A stretch of 36,361 nucleotides of DNA from an uncultured bacterium (lineage in GTDB: Bacteria > Bacillota_A > Clostridia > Lachnospirales > Lachnospiraceae), in assembly GCA_905215045.1 (NCBI GenBank), contig CAJMOO010000008.1, positions 1 to 36,361 on the forward strand. Reading direction: 5' to 3'. Below are positions 15,289 to 23,333 of the stretch, one piece after another; within the stretch, counting starts at the first letter, position 1; the number at the start of each line of letters is the position of its first letter. The position numbers were made by a program, and so were the translations under genes. The notes beneath the pieces were generated by a model. That model searched no databases and was not told the DNA's origin. It saw nothing but the letters and a program-made list of their open reading frames with translations.

Positions 15289-16467
15289 ATGGGTTTTTAT
15301 TTAAATAATAAATCAAAGATATCATTATACAAAAGTGAAGTACAAAGGCCATATTTTGTAGATAAAACATTAATCTTATCAGAACTGTTTCCGTTAATCG
15401 AGTCAGGAAATTCCCATATCTGTATTACAAGACCAAGACGTTTTGGAAAGACAGTGATGGCGAATATGATAGGGGCTTTCTTTGAAAAAGGTGTGGATAC
15501 GAAGAACATATTTGAACAACTGAAAATTTCAAAGAGTCCAGAATATGAAAAACACAGAAATAAACATGATGTAATTTACATTGATTTTAGTAAAATGCCA
15601 GAAGATTGTGAGAGTTATGAACAGTATATCGGTAGAATTATTAGTCGTTTAAAGAAGGATTTGATACGTGAATATCCAGATGCTGATTATGAGGAAGATG
15701 ATGCGTTATGGGATATACTAGATTGCATCTTTGATATGTATGATGGACAAAAGTTTATTTTTGTTATGGATGAATGGGATTGTGTATTTCATAAAGCGTT
15801 TATCACAAGAGAAGATCAGCAAAAATATATTTCTTTTTTAAGCAATCTGTTAAAAGATCATGGATATGTTGAATTATCATATATGACAGGAATCTTACCG
15901 ATTGCGAAGTATTCCAGCGGTTCGGAATTGAATATGTTTTTGGAATATACGATGGCATCTGGAGAAAAGTTTAATGAATACTTTGGATTTACAGAATCAG
16001 AAGTAGATGAACTTTTTGAAAAATATTTAAAAATATGTGAAACACCGACAATCACAAGAGAACAGTTGCGTTTATGGTACGATGGATATGCAACGAAAGC
16101 AGGAGAAAGAATGTATAATCCGAGATCGGTTGTAACCGCTCTTTCCAATAATAATATTGGAAACTACTGGACAAGTTTAGGACCATATGATGAAATTTTT
16201 TACTATATTAAGAATAATGTAGCAGATGTGAAAGCTGACCTTGCATTGATGGTATCAGGAGAAGCAGTGCAGGCGAAAGTTCGAGAATATGCTGCAGCGT
16301 CAATGAATTTATCAACCAAAAATGAAATTTTCTCGGCTATGGTTGTTTATGGATTTTTGAGTTATGAGAATGGAAAGGTAAGAATCCCAAATAAAGAATT
16401 GATGGAATGCTTAGAAGATCAGTTGGAAACAAAACAACATAGATGCCAAGTAGAAGAGATAAAATAG
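15289..16467 (+). CDS. AAA-ATPase-like protein lacking the PD-(D/E)XK nuclease domain
   Basis: 392 residues, ATG with AAGGAG 9 bases upstream. Homologous over its length to the protein at 8288: P-loop RPRRFGKT (residues 48-55), Walker B FIFVMDEWD, and the TGILPIAKY block. It differs at the end. After VRIPNKELM it joins directly to ETKQHRCQVEEIK, which corresponds to the last residues of the long copy (NTREHQCEIEEFHK). About 135 residues, including the whole nuclease core, are therefore missing, and the frame is kept. It has its own good promoter, so it may be expressed as an ATPase-only protein, or be the product of a simple deletion. Function unknown. Confidence 0.8.
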   Translation: MGFYLNNKSKISLYKSEVQRPYFVDKTLILSELFPLIESGNSHICITRPRRFGKTVMANMIGAFFEKGVDTKNIFEQLKISKSPEYEKHRNKHDVIYIDFSKMPEDCESYEQYIGRIISRLKKDLIREYPDADYEEDDALWDILDCIFDMYDGQKFIFVMDEWDCVFHKAFITREDQQKYISFLSNLLKDHGYVELSYMTGILPIAKYSSGSELNMFLEYTMASGEKFNEYFGFTESEVDELFEKYLKICETPTITREQLRLWYDGYATKAGERMYNPRSVVTALSNNNIGNYWTSLGPYDEIFYYIKNNVADVKADLALMVSGEAVQAKVREYAAASMNLSTKNEIFSAMVVYGFLSYENGKVRIPNKELMECLEDQLETKQHRCQVEEIK

Positions 16468-16482
16468 GATAAGGTGAAAGAC

Positions 16483-16950
16483 ATGAGAAGAAAAGACAGA
16501 GAAATTAAAGATTATAGTAAAATGTTAGAAATCATTGATCAATGTGACTGTATCCGTATAGGCTTCCAAGAACAACAAGGAACTTATATCCTCCCACTAA
16601 ATTTCGGTTACGAATCAAAAGAAGACCAACTAATTTTTTATTTCCACGGAGCCAAAGAAGGTAAAAAAGTAGAACTGACAAAAGAACAAAGTGTCGTAGG
16701 ATTCGAATTAGACACCAAACATGAACTAGTACAACACCAAACAGCCTGCGGATTTTCCTACCTATACCAAAGTATCATCGGAAAAGGAAAATTAGAAATC
16801 TTAGATACCAAAGAAGACAAAATCCAAGGCTTAACAAAGGTCATGAGTCATTACTCTGACAAGTCCGACTGGACATTTGAAGACCAGATGGTCAATAGCG
16901 TCAACGTATGGAAATTGACCGTAACCGAATGGTCTTGCAAAGAACACTAG
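16483..16950 (+). CDS. Pyridoxamine 5'-phosphate oxidase-like FMN-binding protein (NimA-like)
   Basis: 155 residues. The ATG at 16483 is chosen because AAGG is correctly spaced for it; a GTG at 16474 is the alternative. The pattern MRRKDREI ... IDQCDCIRIGF ... TYILPLNFGYE ... LIFYFHGAKEGKK ... SVVGFELD ... GFSYLYQSIIGKGKLEIL is that of the split-barrel flavin-binding family that includes nitroimidazole resistance NimA. In that family the HGA-x-x-G-x-K loop binds the phosphate of FMN. The substrate is unknown. It follows the short AAA-ATPase gene by 15 bases, so it probably shares its promoter, and it ends before a terminator. Confidence 0.8.
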   Translation: MRRKDREIKDYSKMLEIIDQCDCIRIGFQEQQGTYILPLNFGYESKEDQLIFYFHGAKEGKKVELTKEQSVVGFELDTKHELVQHQTACGFSYLYQSIIGKGKLEILDTKEDKIQGLTKVMSHYSDKSDWTFEDQMVNSVNVWKLTVTEWSCKEH

Positions 16951-17018
16951 ACAAATTGAAAGTACATTCAAAAACAAGATCAAACAAAAACACATCATGA
17001 AGGAACAATCAGTTTCAG

Positions 17019-17050
17019 TAAAACAGGGCCAAAAAGCTCTGTTTTATTTG
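17019..17050 (+). terminator. Intrinsic terminator behind the flavoprotein gene
   Basis: TAAAACAGGGC and GCTCTGTTTTA (one G-U pair) around CAAAAA, followed by TTTG. It directly abuts the nagA promoter. Confidence 0.75.
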
Positions 17051-17076
17051 ATTGTAAAGTATCAGACTGTTAAAAT
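17048..17076 (+). promoter_or_regulatory. Sigma-A promoter of nagA
   Basis: TTGATT (17048-17053), 17 bases, TAAAAT (17071-17076), 48 bases before the nagA start. Confidence 0.75.
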
Positions 17077-17124
17077 AGAAGCAGAAAGGATCATATAAAT
17101 AGTAACGAGAATCGAGGTAATACA

Positions 17125-18237
17125 ATGATCATAAAAAACGGACTGGTTTTTACACCAGAAGGAACATTCGAAAAAAAAGATCTCTATATAGAAGGAGAAT
17201 ATATTTCTAACAAAACAACAGATAACAAAGAAGTAGAAGCCGAAGGATGCTATGTGATCCCAGGTCTTGTAGATATTCACTTCCATGGATGTGTCAGACA
17301 TGATATGTGTGATGGAACCGAAGAATCGATTCAGGCACTGGCTGATTATGAGGCAGCCAATGGAGTATTAGCAATCTGTCCAGCTACAATGACAATTCCA
17401 GAAGACCAGTTAATGCAGGCAATGAAAGCGGCTAAAGAACATAAGAATGGAAAAGGTGCAGATCTTGTCGGAATCAATATGGAAGGACCTTTTGTAAACA
17501 AAGAAAAGAAAGGCGCCCAGAAAGAAGAAGATATTAAAACAGCCGATGTAGATTTCTTCCACAGAATGCAGGAAGCAGCAGGTGGACTTGTGAAATTGAT
17601 TGATCTTGCACCAGAGACAGAAGGTGCAATGGAATTTATCGATCAGGTAAAAGATGAAGTTCATGTATCAATCGCACACACAACTGCAGATTATGATACA
17701 GCAACTGAAGCGATTCATAGAGGTGTCAATCATATTACTCATCTATACAATGCAATGCCGCCATTTGGTCACAGGACACCAGGAGTTATTGGAGCAGCAA
17801 GGGACAGCGAATGTTTCGTAGAACTGATCTGTGATGGAGTTCATATTCACCCATCCTGTGTCAGAGCAACCTTTGAGATGTTCACAGATAAGAGAATCGT
17901 GCTGATTAGTGACAGCATGATGGCAACAGGTATGGATGACGGACAGTATGAATTAGGTGGACAGCCAGTAACTGTTGTAGGAAACCTTGCAACACTGACA
18001 GAAGGTGGAGCAATTGCAGGTTCCGCAACAAACTTAATGGATTGCATGAGAACAGCTGTTAAGAAAATGAATATTCCATTGGAAAGTGCAGTCAGATGTG
18101 CAACCTTAAATCCAGCTAAATCTATTGGAATCGATGATAAATATGGAAGCCTTGAAGAAGGAAAATATGCGAATGCAGTCGTTTTAGATAAAGATTTAAA
18201 TATTGTATCCATCATCCAGAAGGGTCAGGTAAAATAG
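17125..18237 (+). CDS. nagA: N-acetylglucosamine-6-phosphate deacetylase
   Basis: 370 residues, ATG with GAGG in front. An amidohydrolase barrel: metal-site motif HFH (His52, His54), Glu120 in NMEGPF, His185 in AHTTAD, His206 in THLYNAM, and catalytic Asp263 in ISDSMMATG; the C-terminal NPAKSIG block is typical. It removes acetate from GlcNAc-6-phosphate to give glucosamine-6-phosphate, the step after uptake by a NagE-type PTS, which is encoded 2 kb upstream. No nagB deaminase gene lies in the window. It has its own promoter and terminator, so it is a single-gene unit. All key residues are present. Confidence 0.95.
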   Translation: MIIKNGLVFTPEGTFEKKDLYIEGEYISNKTTDNKEVEAEGCYVIPGLVDIHFHGCVRHDMCDGTEESIQALADYEAANGVLAICPATMTIPEDQLMQAMKAAKEHKNGKGADLVGINMEGPFVNKEKKGAQKEEDIKTADVDFFHRMQEAAGGLVKLIDLAPETEGAMEFIDQVKDEVHVSIAHTTADYDTATEAIHRGVNHITHLYNAMPPFGHRTPGVIGAARDSECFVELICDGVHIHPSCVRATFEMFTDKRIVLISDSMMATGMDDGQYELGGQPVTVVGNLATLTEGGAIAGSATNLMDCMRTAVKKMNIPLESAVRCATLNPAKSIGIDDKYGSLEEGKYANAVVLDKDLNIVSIIQKGQVK

Positions 18238-18274
18238 ACAATATTATAAGGTAAAGAATGTCAGTAAAGATAAG

Positions 18275-18309
18275 AAAAAGAATTCTGTGAAAGCAGGATT
18301 CTTTTTTTA
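18275..18309 (+). terminator. Intrinsic terminator behind nagA
   Basis: AAAAAGAATTCTG and CAGGATTCTTTTT around TGAAAG, with the T run continuing to 18308. Confidence 0.9.
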
Positions 18310-18354
18310 TACCAGAATTCATAAAATGATAAAAACAAAGAGAGACAAAAAATA

Positions 18355-19128
18355 ATGTTTCGAAAAATGACAGTTTTTATCATACTGGTCTTAACAGCCG
18401 TCTGGTTTACAAACAGTGACAGCATTCAACCTGCGAGAGAATTTATACAAAAGAACATCTATGTCTGGAGTGAAACACAGGAAGAAAAACTTCCAATCTA
18501 CTGTGTAGATACAGACAAAAAGCAAATCGCACTGACATTTGACACCGCATGGGGCAATGAAGATATTCCACAGATTTTAAAGATACTAAAGCAGGAAAAT
18601 GTAAAAGCAACATTTTTCTTTTGCGGAGACTGGATCAGCAAATATCCAGCTGATATTAAAACAATCTATGAAGAAGGACACGATATTGCAAGCCACGGAG
18701 ATCGTCATAAATATATGACAAAATTAACAGACAAACAGCAGCAGGAAGAAATTAGAGGCGTCACAGAAAAAATCCAAGGATTATTAGGTATCAAAATCGA
18801 TCTCTTCCGGGCGCCATATGGAGATTACAATGAATCTGTTGTAAAAAATGCAAGAAGAATGAATTATTATATTATTCAGTGGAACGTAGACAGCTTAGAC
18901 TGGCAGGAACCAACGAAAGAACAATTAATAAAGAAAGTATGTGAACATAAAAACTTATCTCCAGGAAGTATCATCCTGATGCACACTGGAACAAAATGCA
19001 CCAAACAGGCATTAAAACAGATCATAAGAAATATCAAAGCAAAAGGATATCAGTTCGTACCAGTCTCCAGATTGATCTATCGAAGCAATTACCGCATTGA
19101 TCCAACAGGAAAGCAGATAAAACTATGA
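18355..19128 (+). CDS. Polysaccharide deacetylase, PdaB-like
   Basis: 257 residues with a hydrophobic N-terminal segment (about 5-20), so it is membrane-anchored or secreted. The NodB homology domain (about 55-250) has all motifs: TFDTAWG (Asp63), SHGDRH (His114, His118), RAPYG (Arg152), WNVDSLDW and ILMH (His210). These enzymes remove acetyl groups from peptidoglycan or chitin-like polymers. The TFDTAWGN motif and the short layout resemble PdaB, a forespore protein needed for spore stability, which fits the sporulation genes in the window. It stands alone between the nagA terminator and the promoter of the riboswitch operon. The ATG is close behind AGAGAGAC, a weak ribosome binding site. Confidence 0.88.
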   Translation: MFRKMTVFIILVLTAVWFTNSDSIQPAREFIQKNIYVWSETQEEKLPIYCVDTDKKQIALTFDTAWGNEDIPQILKILKQENVKATFFFCGDWISKYPADIKTIYEEGHDIASHGDRHKYMTKLTDKQQQEEIRGVTEKIQGLLGIKIDLFRAPYGDYNESVVKNARRMNYYIIQWNVDSLDWQEPTKEQLIKKVCEHKNLSPGSIILMHTGTKCTKQALKQIIRNIKAKGYQFVPVSRLIYRSNYRIDPTGKQIKL

Positions 19129-19184
19129 AGTATCAAAAAGTTATCGAAACGAACAAGGAAATCCTATAAAAACACTCGAAAATC

Positions 19185-19214
19185 TTGACAACTAAAGAAC
19201 AAATATTACATAAT
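19185..19214 (+). promoter_or_regulatory. Sigma-A promoter of the cobalamin operon
   Basis: TTGACA (19185-19190), 18 bases, CATAAT (19209-19214), about 50 bases before the riboswitch. Confidence 0.75.
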
Positions 19215-19264
19215 AAAAAGACGAAAATAAGAAAAACGAAATGCATAATTTCATGGTGATTTGA

Positions 19265-19413
19265 TATATCAGATCTCAAATTGGAATCAGGTGCAAAACC
19301 TGAGCGGTCCCGCCGCCGTGATAAGGAGTCAAAGCAACATACCACTGGGAAACTGGGAAGGTGCCAAGACGATGATCTTAAGCCGGAATACTTGCCATGA
19401 TCTAAGGATATAC
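19265..19413 (+). promoter_or_regulatory. Cobalamin (adenosylcobalamin-type) riboswitch
   Basis: Class-defining blocks are present in order: AGGTGCAAAACCTGAGCGG, TCCCGCCGCCGTGA, GCAACATACCACTGGGAAAC, GGGAAGGTGCCAAGACGATG and the B12 box AAGCCGGAATACTTGCCATG. P1 forms between 19265-19275 and 19399-19412, with AAG bulged. The operon behind it encodes a probable B12 uptake system. By the usual logic, bound cobalamin turns expression off. Confidence 0.95.
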
Positions 19414-19530
19414 TTTGCGAGTGACGAAGTCGTCCTCATGGTGCCATAATAACAAAAGATAAGATGATCAATGCAGTCTTTTTAGAAATGAATAAGAATG
19501 CATGTCTTTTTGTTATGTAAATATGCCAGA

Positions 19531-19572
19531 GTAGATCCTTTTATGCCGTATACATGGGAGGATCTATTTTTT
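19531..19572 (+). terminator. Riboswitch expression platform: terminator hairpin holding the ribosome binding site
   Basis: TAGATCCTTTTATG (19532-19545) pairs with CATGGGAGGATCTA (19553-19566), 14 bp with three G-U pairs, loop CCGTATA, then six T directly before the ATG at 19573. The 3' arm contains GGGAGG, the ribosome binding site of the next gene, so the hairpin can stop both transcription and translation. Bases 19404-19413 (AAGGATATAC, the 3' side of P1) can pair with 19531-19540 in 9 of 10 positions, a ready-made antiterminator. Confidence 0.75.
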
Positions 19573-20310
19573 ATGAAAAAGTATATGATATGGCTGTTTT
19601 CAATTATGATGGCAGTTTCAATGACCGCATGTTCCAATACAGCGAAAAAAGAAGAAACAAAACAGGAACAAAATGCCAGCAAAGATCAGGCTGTGAATGA
19701 TAATACAACAGAAAATAAGACAACAACAGAGAAAAAGAAAAACGACAAAAAAGATAAGAAGAACGATAAAAATAAAGATAAGAAGAAAGACAACAAGAAA
19801 AACAAAAAAGATAACAAGAACAAAGCAGATAAAACAACAAAGAAAAATAAGACAACAATCGTAAAAAAGAAAACAGCAACAACGAGTGCCAAGAAAACAA
19901 CAACGACACATAGTCAGAAAGTTACAACACAAGAACATAAGACAACACAGGAAGCAAAAAAAGAAGAATATTGTGAGTTCTTGATCAGTTGTAAAACAGT
20001 ACTTTCTCACAAAGACAGTCTTCAGTCTAATTATAAAGTACCATCTGGTGGAAAGATTTTTGAGAAAAAGATGAAGATTGAAGAGGGAGATACTGTCATG
20101 GATGTCCTGAAACGTACAGGAGTGGAACTTGACATCTCCAGAGGATATGTAGCAGGAATTGATGGTTTATATGAATTTGATTGTGGCAGAAACAGCGGAT
20201 GGATGTACCGTGTGAATGGAAAATTCCCAAATTATATGGCTGGAAAATGTACACTTCATGATGGTGACAAGGTTGAATGGCTGTATACATGTGTCAGAGG
20301 AGATCTTTAG
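19573..20310 (+). CDS. DUF4430 lipoprotein, candidate surface cobalamin-binding protein
   Basis: 245 residues from the ATG at 19573; an upstream in-frame ATG at 19498 lies in the riboswitch leader and is rejected. The signal peptide ends in a lipobox, SMTAC (Cys20). Residues about 25-135 are an extreme K/T/N/D-rich linker (KKEETK, DKKNDKNKDKKK), probably a spacer through the cell wall. Residues about 137-245 form a DUF4430 domain, with GDTVMDVLKRTG and SGWMYRVNGKFPNYMAG, ending DGDKVEWLYTC. DUF4430 resembles the beta domain of transcobalamin/intrinsic factor. It is the first gene behind the riboswitch and before the ECF genes, so it probably captures B12 or a precursor outside and passes it to the S component. 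Confidence 0.88.
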   Translation: MKKYMIWLFSIMMAVSMTACSNTAKKEETKQEQNASKDQAVNDNTTENKTTTEKKKNDKKDKKNDKNKDKKKDNKKNKKDNKNKADKTTKKNKTTIVKKKTATTSAKKTTTTHSQKVTTQEHKTTQEAKKEEYCEFLISCKTVLSHKDSLQSNYKVPSGGKIFEKKMKIEEGDTVMDVLKRTGVELDISRGYVAGIDGLYEFDCGRNSGWMYRVNGKFPNYMAGKCTLHDGDKVEWLYTCVRGDL

Positions 20311-21147
20311 ATGATTAAGGCGCTAAAGAGAGCACATCCGCTTGTTGTGTTTTCCTATTTTTTAGGACTGCTTTTGCTTGCACCATTTAGCAGACATCCA
20401 TGGATGACAGGGGTTCAGATGATCTGTTTATGTCTGTTGTATCTGTATCACAATCGAAGTTTGAAAAAATTTCTGCCATTTACAGGTTTGATCGTGATCG
20501 TGGCAGTTACCAATCCAATATTTGTACAAAGAGGAAGAACGATCCTGTATGCAGATGCACATCTAAGAATTACAAAGGAAGCGTTGCTTTATGGGATTCA
20601 CTATGGATGCGTGTTGGTAAATCTGTTACTGGTATTTTCAATATTTAACCAATATATAAAGAAGGAACAGTGGATTTATCTGTCAGGACAGATCTTCCCC
20701 AAATTAGGAGTTGTAACTTCCATGGCATTTGGATTGATTCCAAGATACCAAAAACAAGCAAAGAAGATTTTAAAGACACGCAGATCTTTAAAATCAGAAA
20801 AAGCAGTGCAGCGTGTGATGAATACAGTATCGATGGAAACGACATGGGCATTTGAATCTTCTATGGACCAGTTAGATTCCATGAATGCAAGAGGTTATGG
20901 AGTCCTTAAAAGAACGCATTTTCATTTGTTTGTGTGGGAGAAAAAAGACTGGATTCATATAATGGAGATTCTTATTTTGACGATATTGAATTTATGGGCA
21001 TACAAGCAGTATTATTCCAGATTTTTCTTTTATCCAATGATCATTATGCCAGTATTTCAGACGAAAGATGCAATATGGATGGTATTGATGGGATTACAAT
21101 TTTTATTACCATGCTTATGGAAGGAGAATTTTAATGTACGAAATTAA
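20311..21147 (+). CDS. ecfT: ECF transporter transmembrane subunit EcfT (CbiQ family)
   Basis: 278 residues; it starts directly after the lipoprotein stop codon and overlaps the next gene by 14 bases, showing tight coupling. Hydrophobic segments lie near residues 15-30, 35-52, 55-75, 100-125 and 205-275. The cytoplasmic coupling-helix motif Ala-Arg-Gly is readable in SMNARGYGVLK, preceded by the RSLKSEKAVQRVMNT helix. EcfT couples the ATPases to the substrate-specific S component. Because the whole ECF set sits behind a cobalamin riboswitch, this is a dedicated (group I-like) module for a corrinoid and not the shared module. Confidence 0.9.
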   Translation: MIKALKRAHPLVVFSYFLGLLLLAPFSRHPWMTGVQMICLCLLYLYHNRSLKKFLPFTGLIVIVAVTNPIFVQRGRTILYADAHLRITKEALLYGIHYGCVLVNLLLVFSIFNQYIKKEQWIYLSGQIFPKLGVVTSMAFGLIPRYQKQAKKILKTRRSLKSEKAVQRVMNTVSMETTWAFESSMDQLDSMNARGYGVLKRTHFHLFVWEKKDWIHIMEILILTILNLWAYKQYYSRFFFYPMIIMPVFQTKDAIWMVLMGLQFLLPCLWKENFNVRN

Positions 21148-22687
21148 TAACTTAACATTCCGCTATATGCTTTCAGACAGAAATTCTCTAAAGCAGGTAT
21201 CATTAAAGATAAAAAAAGGAAAGATCACATTGATCGCAGGACCAAGCGGCAGTGGAAAGACGACGCTGCTAAGACATTTAAAAAAGGAACTGATGCCGAA
21301 AGGGGAGAGATCAGGAGATATTTCTTATGATCGGCAGAAACTTGAACAACTATACGATCTGCGTTCCGTAAAAGAAATTGCATATTTGTTTCAGAATCCA
21401 TCGGCGCAGATGGTAATGGATACGGTATGGCACGAGATTGCGTTTGGGCTTGAAAATATAGGAATGCCTTATGAACAGATGAAGCGTACGGTTGCGGAGA
21501 TTGTCAATTACTTTGATCTGCAAAAGATTTATCACGAAAGTACCGATGAATTATCTGGCGGGCAAAAACAGATGGTAAATCTGGCAGCTGTCATGGCAAT
21601 GCATCCAAAGGTGTTGATCCTTGATGAACCAACAGCACAGTTAGATCCCACAGCAAGAAAAGACTTTCTTGTGATGCTTCAGAAATTACATAAGGAATTT
21701 GGATTAACGATTATTTTGACATCCCATAATTTAGAAGATGTGATGGAAATGGCAGATCAATGCATTATTTTGGATGACGGAGAGGTTATTGAAAATGGAA
21801 ATCCTCTGGAAGTTGCAGGAAATCTTCAAAAAAGGCATCATCCATTTGAACAGTCACTTCCACAGATTCTTCGTTTGGAAGATAAATTTAACTTAGAACC
21901 AAGCTTTAAGATAGAAGAAGCAAGGAAGCAGATAAGAAAGAAAGATTATCAGTTGATAAAAAAACAAAAATATACATCTAGCACAGTACTTTCTGTGAAT
22001 CATTTATATGCAGGATATGAAAAAGGAAAAGATGTACTGTCAAATTTATCTGTTGAAGTGAAGCTTGGAGAAATATTTGCGGTTGTTGGGGCAAATGGAA
22101 GTGGAAAATCAACGCTTCTTTCATGTATTACAAAGCAGATGAAATATGATGGAAAAATAAAATACAAAAAGAAAATCGTTTATATGCCGCAAGATCCAAC
22201 TTTGGTGTTTGTGAAAGATGAGTTGTTTGCAGATCTTTGCGAAATGACAAATGGCAGGGAAGAAAGGATCGATGAACTGTTAGAGATGGCAGGGCTTATG
22301 AAAGAAAAACAGACACATCCGTATGATCTAAGTGGCGGCCAGCAGCAGATGGCGGCTTTGATCAAGGTATTGCTTGCAGATCCGGAGATTTTGTTGTTAG
22401 ATGAACCAACCAAAGGGATGGACAGGGAACACAGCAGGAAATTTGGAGAGCTTTTGCAAAAACTTACAGATGAGGGAAAGACCATTTTCATGGTATCTCA
22501 TGATCAGGAATTTTGTGCAGAATATGCAGACCGTATCGGGATGATGTTTGACGGTAAAATCGAAGGAATTGGTGAACCATCTGAATTTTTTGGACAGAAT
22601 TATTTTTATACAACAGAATGTGCAAAGATTACAAGAGACTTTGAGGAAGTGATCATCTTGCCGCAGGAGGTGGTAAGCGTATGTTAA
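21134..22687 (+). CDS. ecfA: ECF transporter ATPase with two fused ABC domains (EcfA-EcfA')
   Basis: 517 residues, one protein with two ATP-binding domains. Domain 1: Walker A GPSGSGKTT (36-44), signature LSGGQKQ, Walker B VLILDEPTAQLD. Domain 2: Walker A GANGSGKST (about 319), signature LSGGQQQ, Walker B ILLLDEPTKGMD; H-loops are in TSHN and VSHD. Most ECF systems use two separate ATPase genes; the fusion is seen in other riboswitch-linked ECF operons. It powers uptake together with EcfT and the S component. It overlaps ecfT by 14 bases and the S-component gene by 7 bases. Confidence 0.93.
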   Translation: MYEINNLTFRYMLSDRNSLKQVSLKIKKGKITLIAGPSGSGKTTLLRHLKKELMPKGERSGDISYDRQKLEQLYDLRSVKEIAYLFQNPSAQMVMDTVWHEIAFGLENIGMPYEQMKRTVAEIVNYFDLQKIYHESTDELSGGQKQMVNLAAVMAMHPKVLILDEPTAQLDPTARKDFLVMLQKLHKEFGLTIILTSHNLEDVMEMADQCIILDDGEVIENGNPLEVAGNLQKRHHPFEQSLPQILRLEDKFNLEPSFKIEEARKQIRKKDYQLIKKQKYTSSTVLSVNHLYAGYEKGKDVLSNLSVEVKLGEIFAVVGANGSGKSTLLSCITKQMKYDGKIKYKKKIVYMPQDPTLVFVKDELFADLCEMTNGREERIDELLEMAGLMKEKQTHPYDLSGGQQQMAALIKVLLADPEILLLDEPTKGMDREHSRKFGELLQKLTDEGKTIFMVSHDQEFCAEYADRIGMMFDGKIEGIGEPSEFFGQNYFYTTECAKITRDFEEVIILPQEVVSVC

Positions 22688-23313
22688 ATGCGGTGATCAT
22701 TTTTATCGTATGTCTTTCCTGCATTCCATACTATTTCAAATACGAAAAGAGAAAACCACAGACAAGGGAAAGCGTCGTACTTGCAGTGATGATTGCATTG
22801 ACGGTTGCATCAAGGATGATATTTGCATTTGCACCCGGATTTAAACCAGTCAGTGCGATGGTGATCATCTGTGGAATGGCATTTGGAAGAGAGTCAGGAT
22901 TCTTGTGCGGATCTTTAAGTGCCGTGGTATCAAATTTCTTTTTTGGACAAGGACCATGGACACCATTTCAGATGCTCGCATGGGGAATGATCGGATGGAT
23001 TGCAGGAATCTTAAATCAGAGAAAATGGCTGGAACACAGCAAGATATTGTTAACAGTTTTTGGAATCTTATCTGGAATCGGATATTCCTTTGTCATGGAT
23101 ATCTGGACCCTGCTGGCAGCAGGAGATGGATTTCAGTTTATGAGATATGTGGCAGTATTAGGGACTTCGGTTCCAACAACAATCGAATACTGCGTATCAA
23201 ATGTGGTATTTTTATGGATTTTAACGCCTGTTTTTGTAAAGAAACTAAACAGGGTTAAATATAAATATGGTTTCTTTAAAGAAAAAGAAATCAGGAAACT
23301 AATGAATCAATGA
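22681..23313 (+). CDS. ECF transporter substrate-binding (S) component, probable cobalamin type
   Basis: 210 residues, overlapping the ATPase gene by 7 bases (GGAGGTGG in front). About six hydrophobic segments. Family-like motifs: AVMIALTVASRMIFAFAPGFKPVSAMVII, then GRESGFLCGSLSAVVSNFFFGQGPWTPFQMLAWG and GTSVPTTIEYCVSN. This pattern matches the group of S components predicted to carry B12 or its precursors (CbrT-like), but specificity is inferred mainly from the riboswitch and the DUF4430 gene. The S component binds the vitamin and turns in the membrane when the ATPases work. Confidence 0.85.
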   Translation: MLNAVIIFIVCLSCIPYYFKYEKRKPQTRESVVLAVMIALTVASRMIFAFAPGFKPVSAMVIICGMAFGRESGFLCGSLSAVVSNFFFGQGPWTPFQMLAWGMIGWIAGILNQRKWLEHSKILLTVFGILSGIGYSFVMDIWTLLAAGDGFQFMRYVAVLGTSVPTTIEYCVSNVVFLWILTPVFVKKLNRVKYKYGFFKEKEIRKLMNQ

Positions 23314-23333
23314 GACATAACAAGGAGGATTTT

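Noticed and set aside
19498..19572. Longer start of the DUF4430 lipoprotein at 19498
   Set aside because: It would place a 25-residue tail before the lipoprotein signal peptide, and the codons lie inside the riboswitch terminator. The ATG at 19573 gives a clean signal peptide with lipobox.
19604..20010. Hydrophobic reading frames on the minus strand
   Set aside because: They are the reverse complement of the Lys/Thr-rich linker (AAG/AAA codons read as Leu/Phe), not membrane genes.
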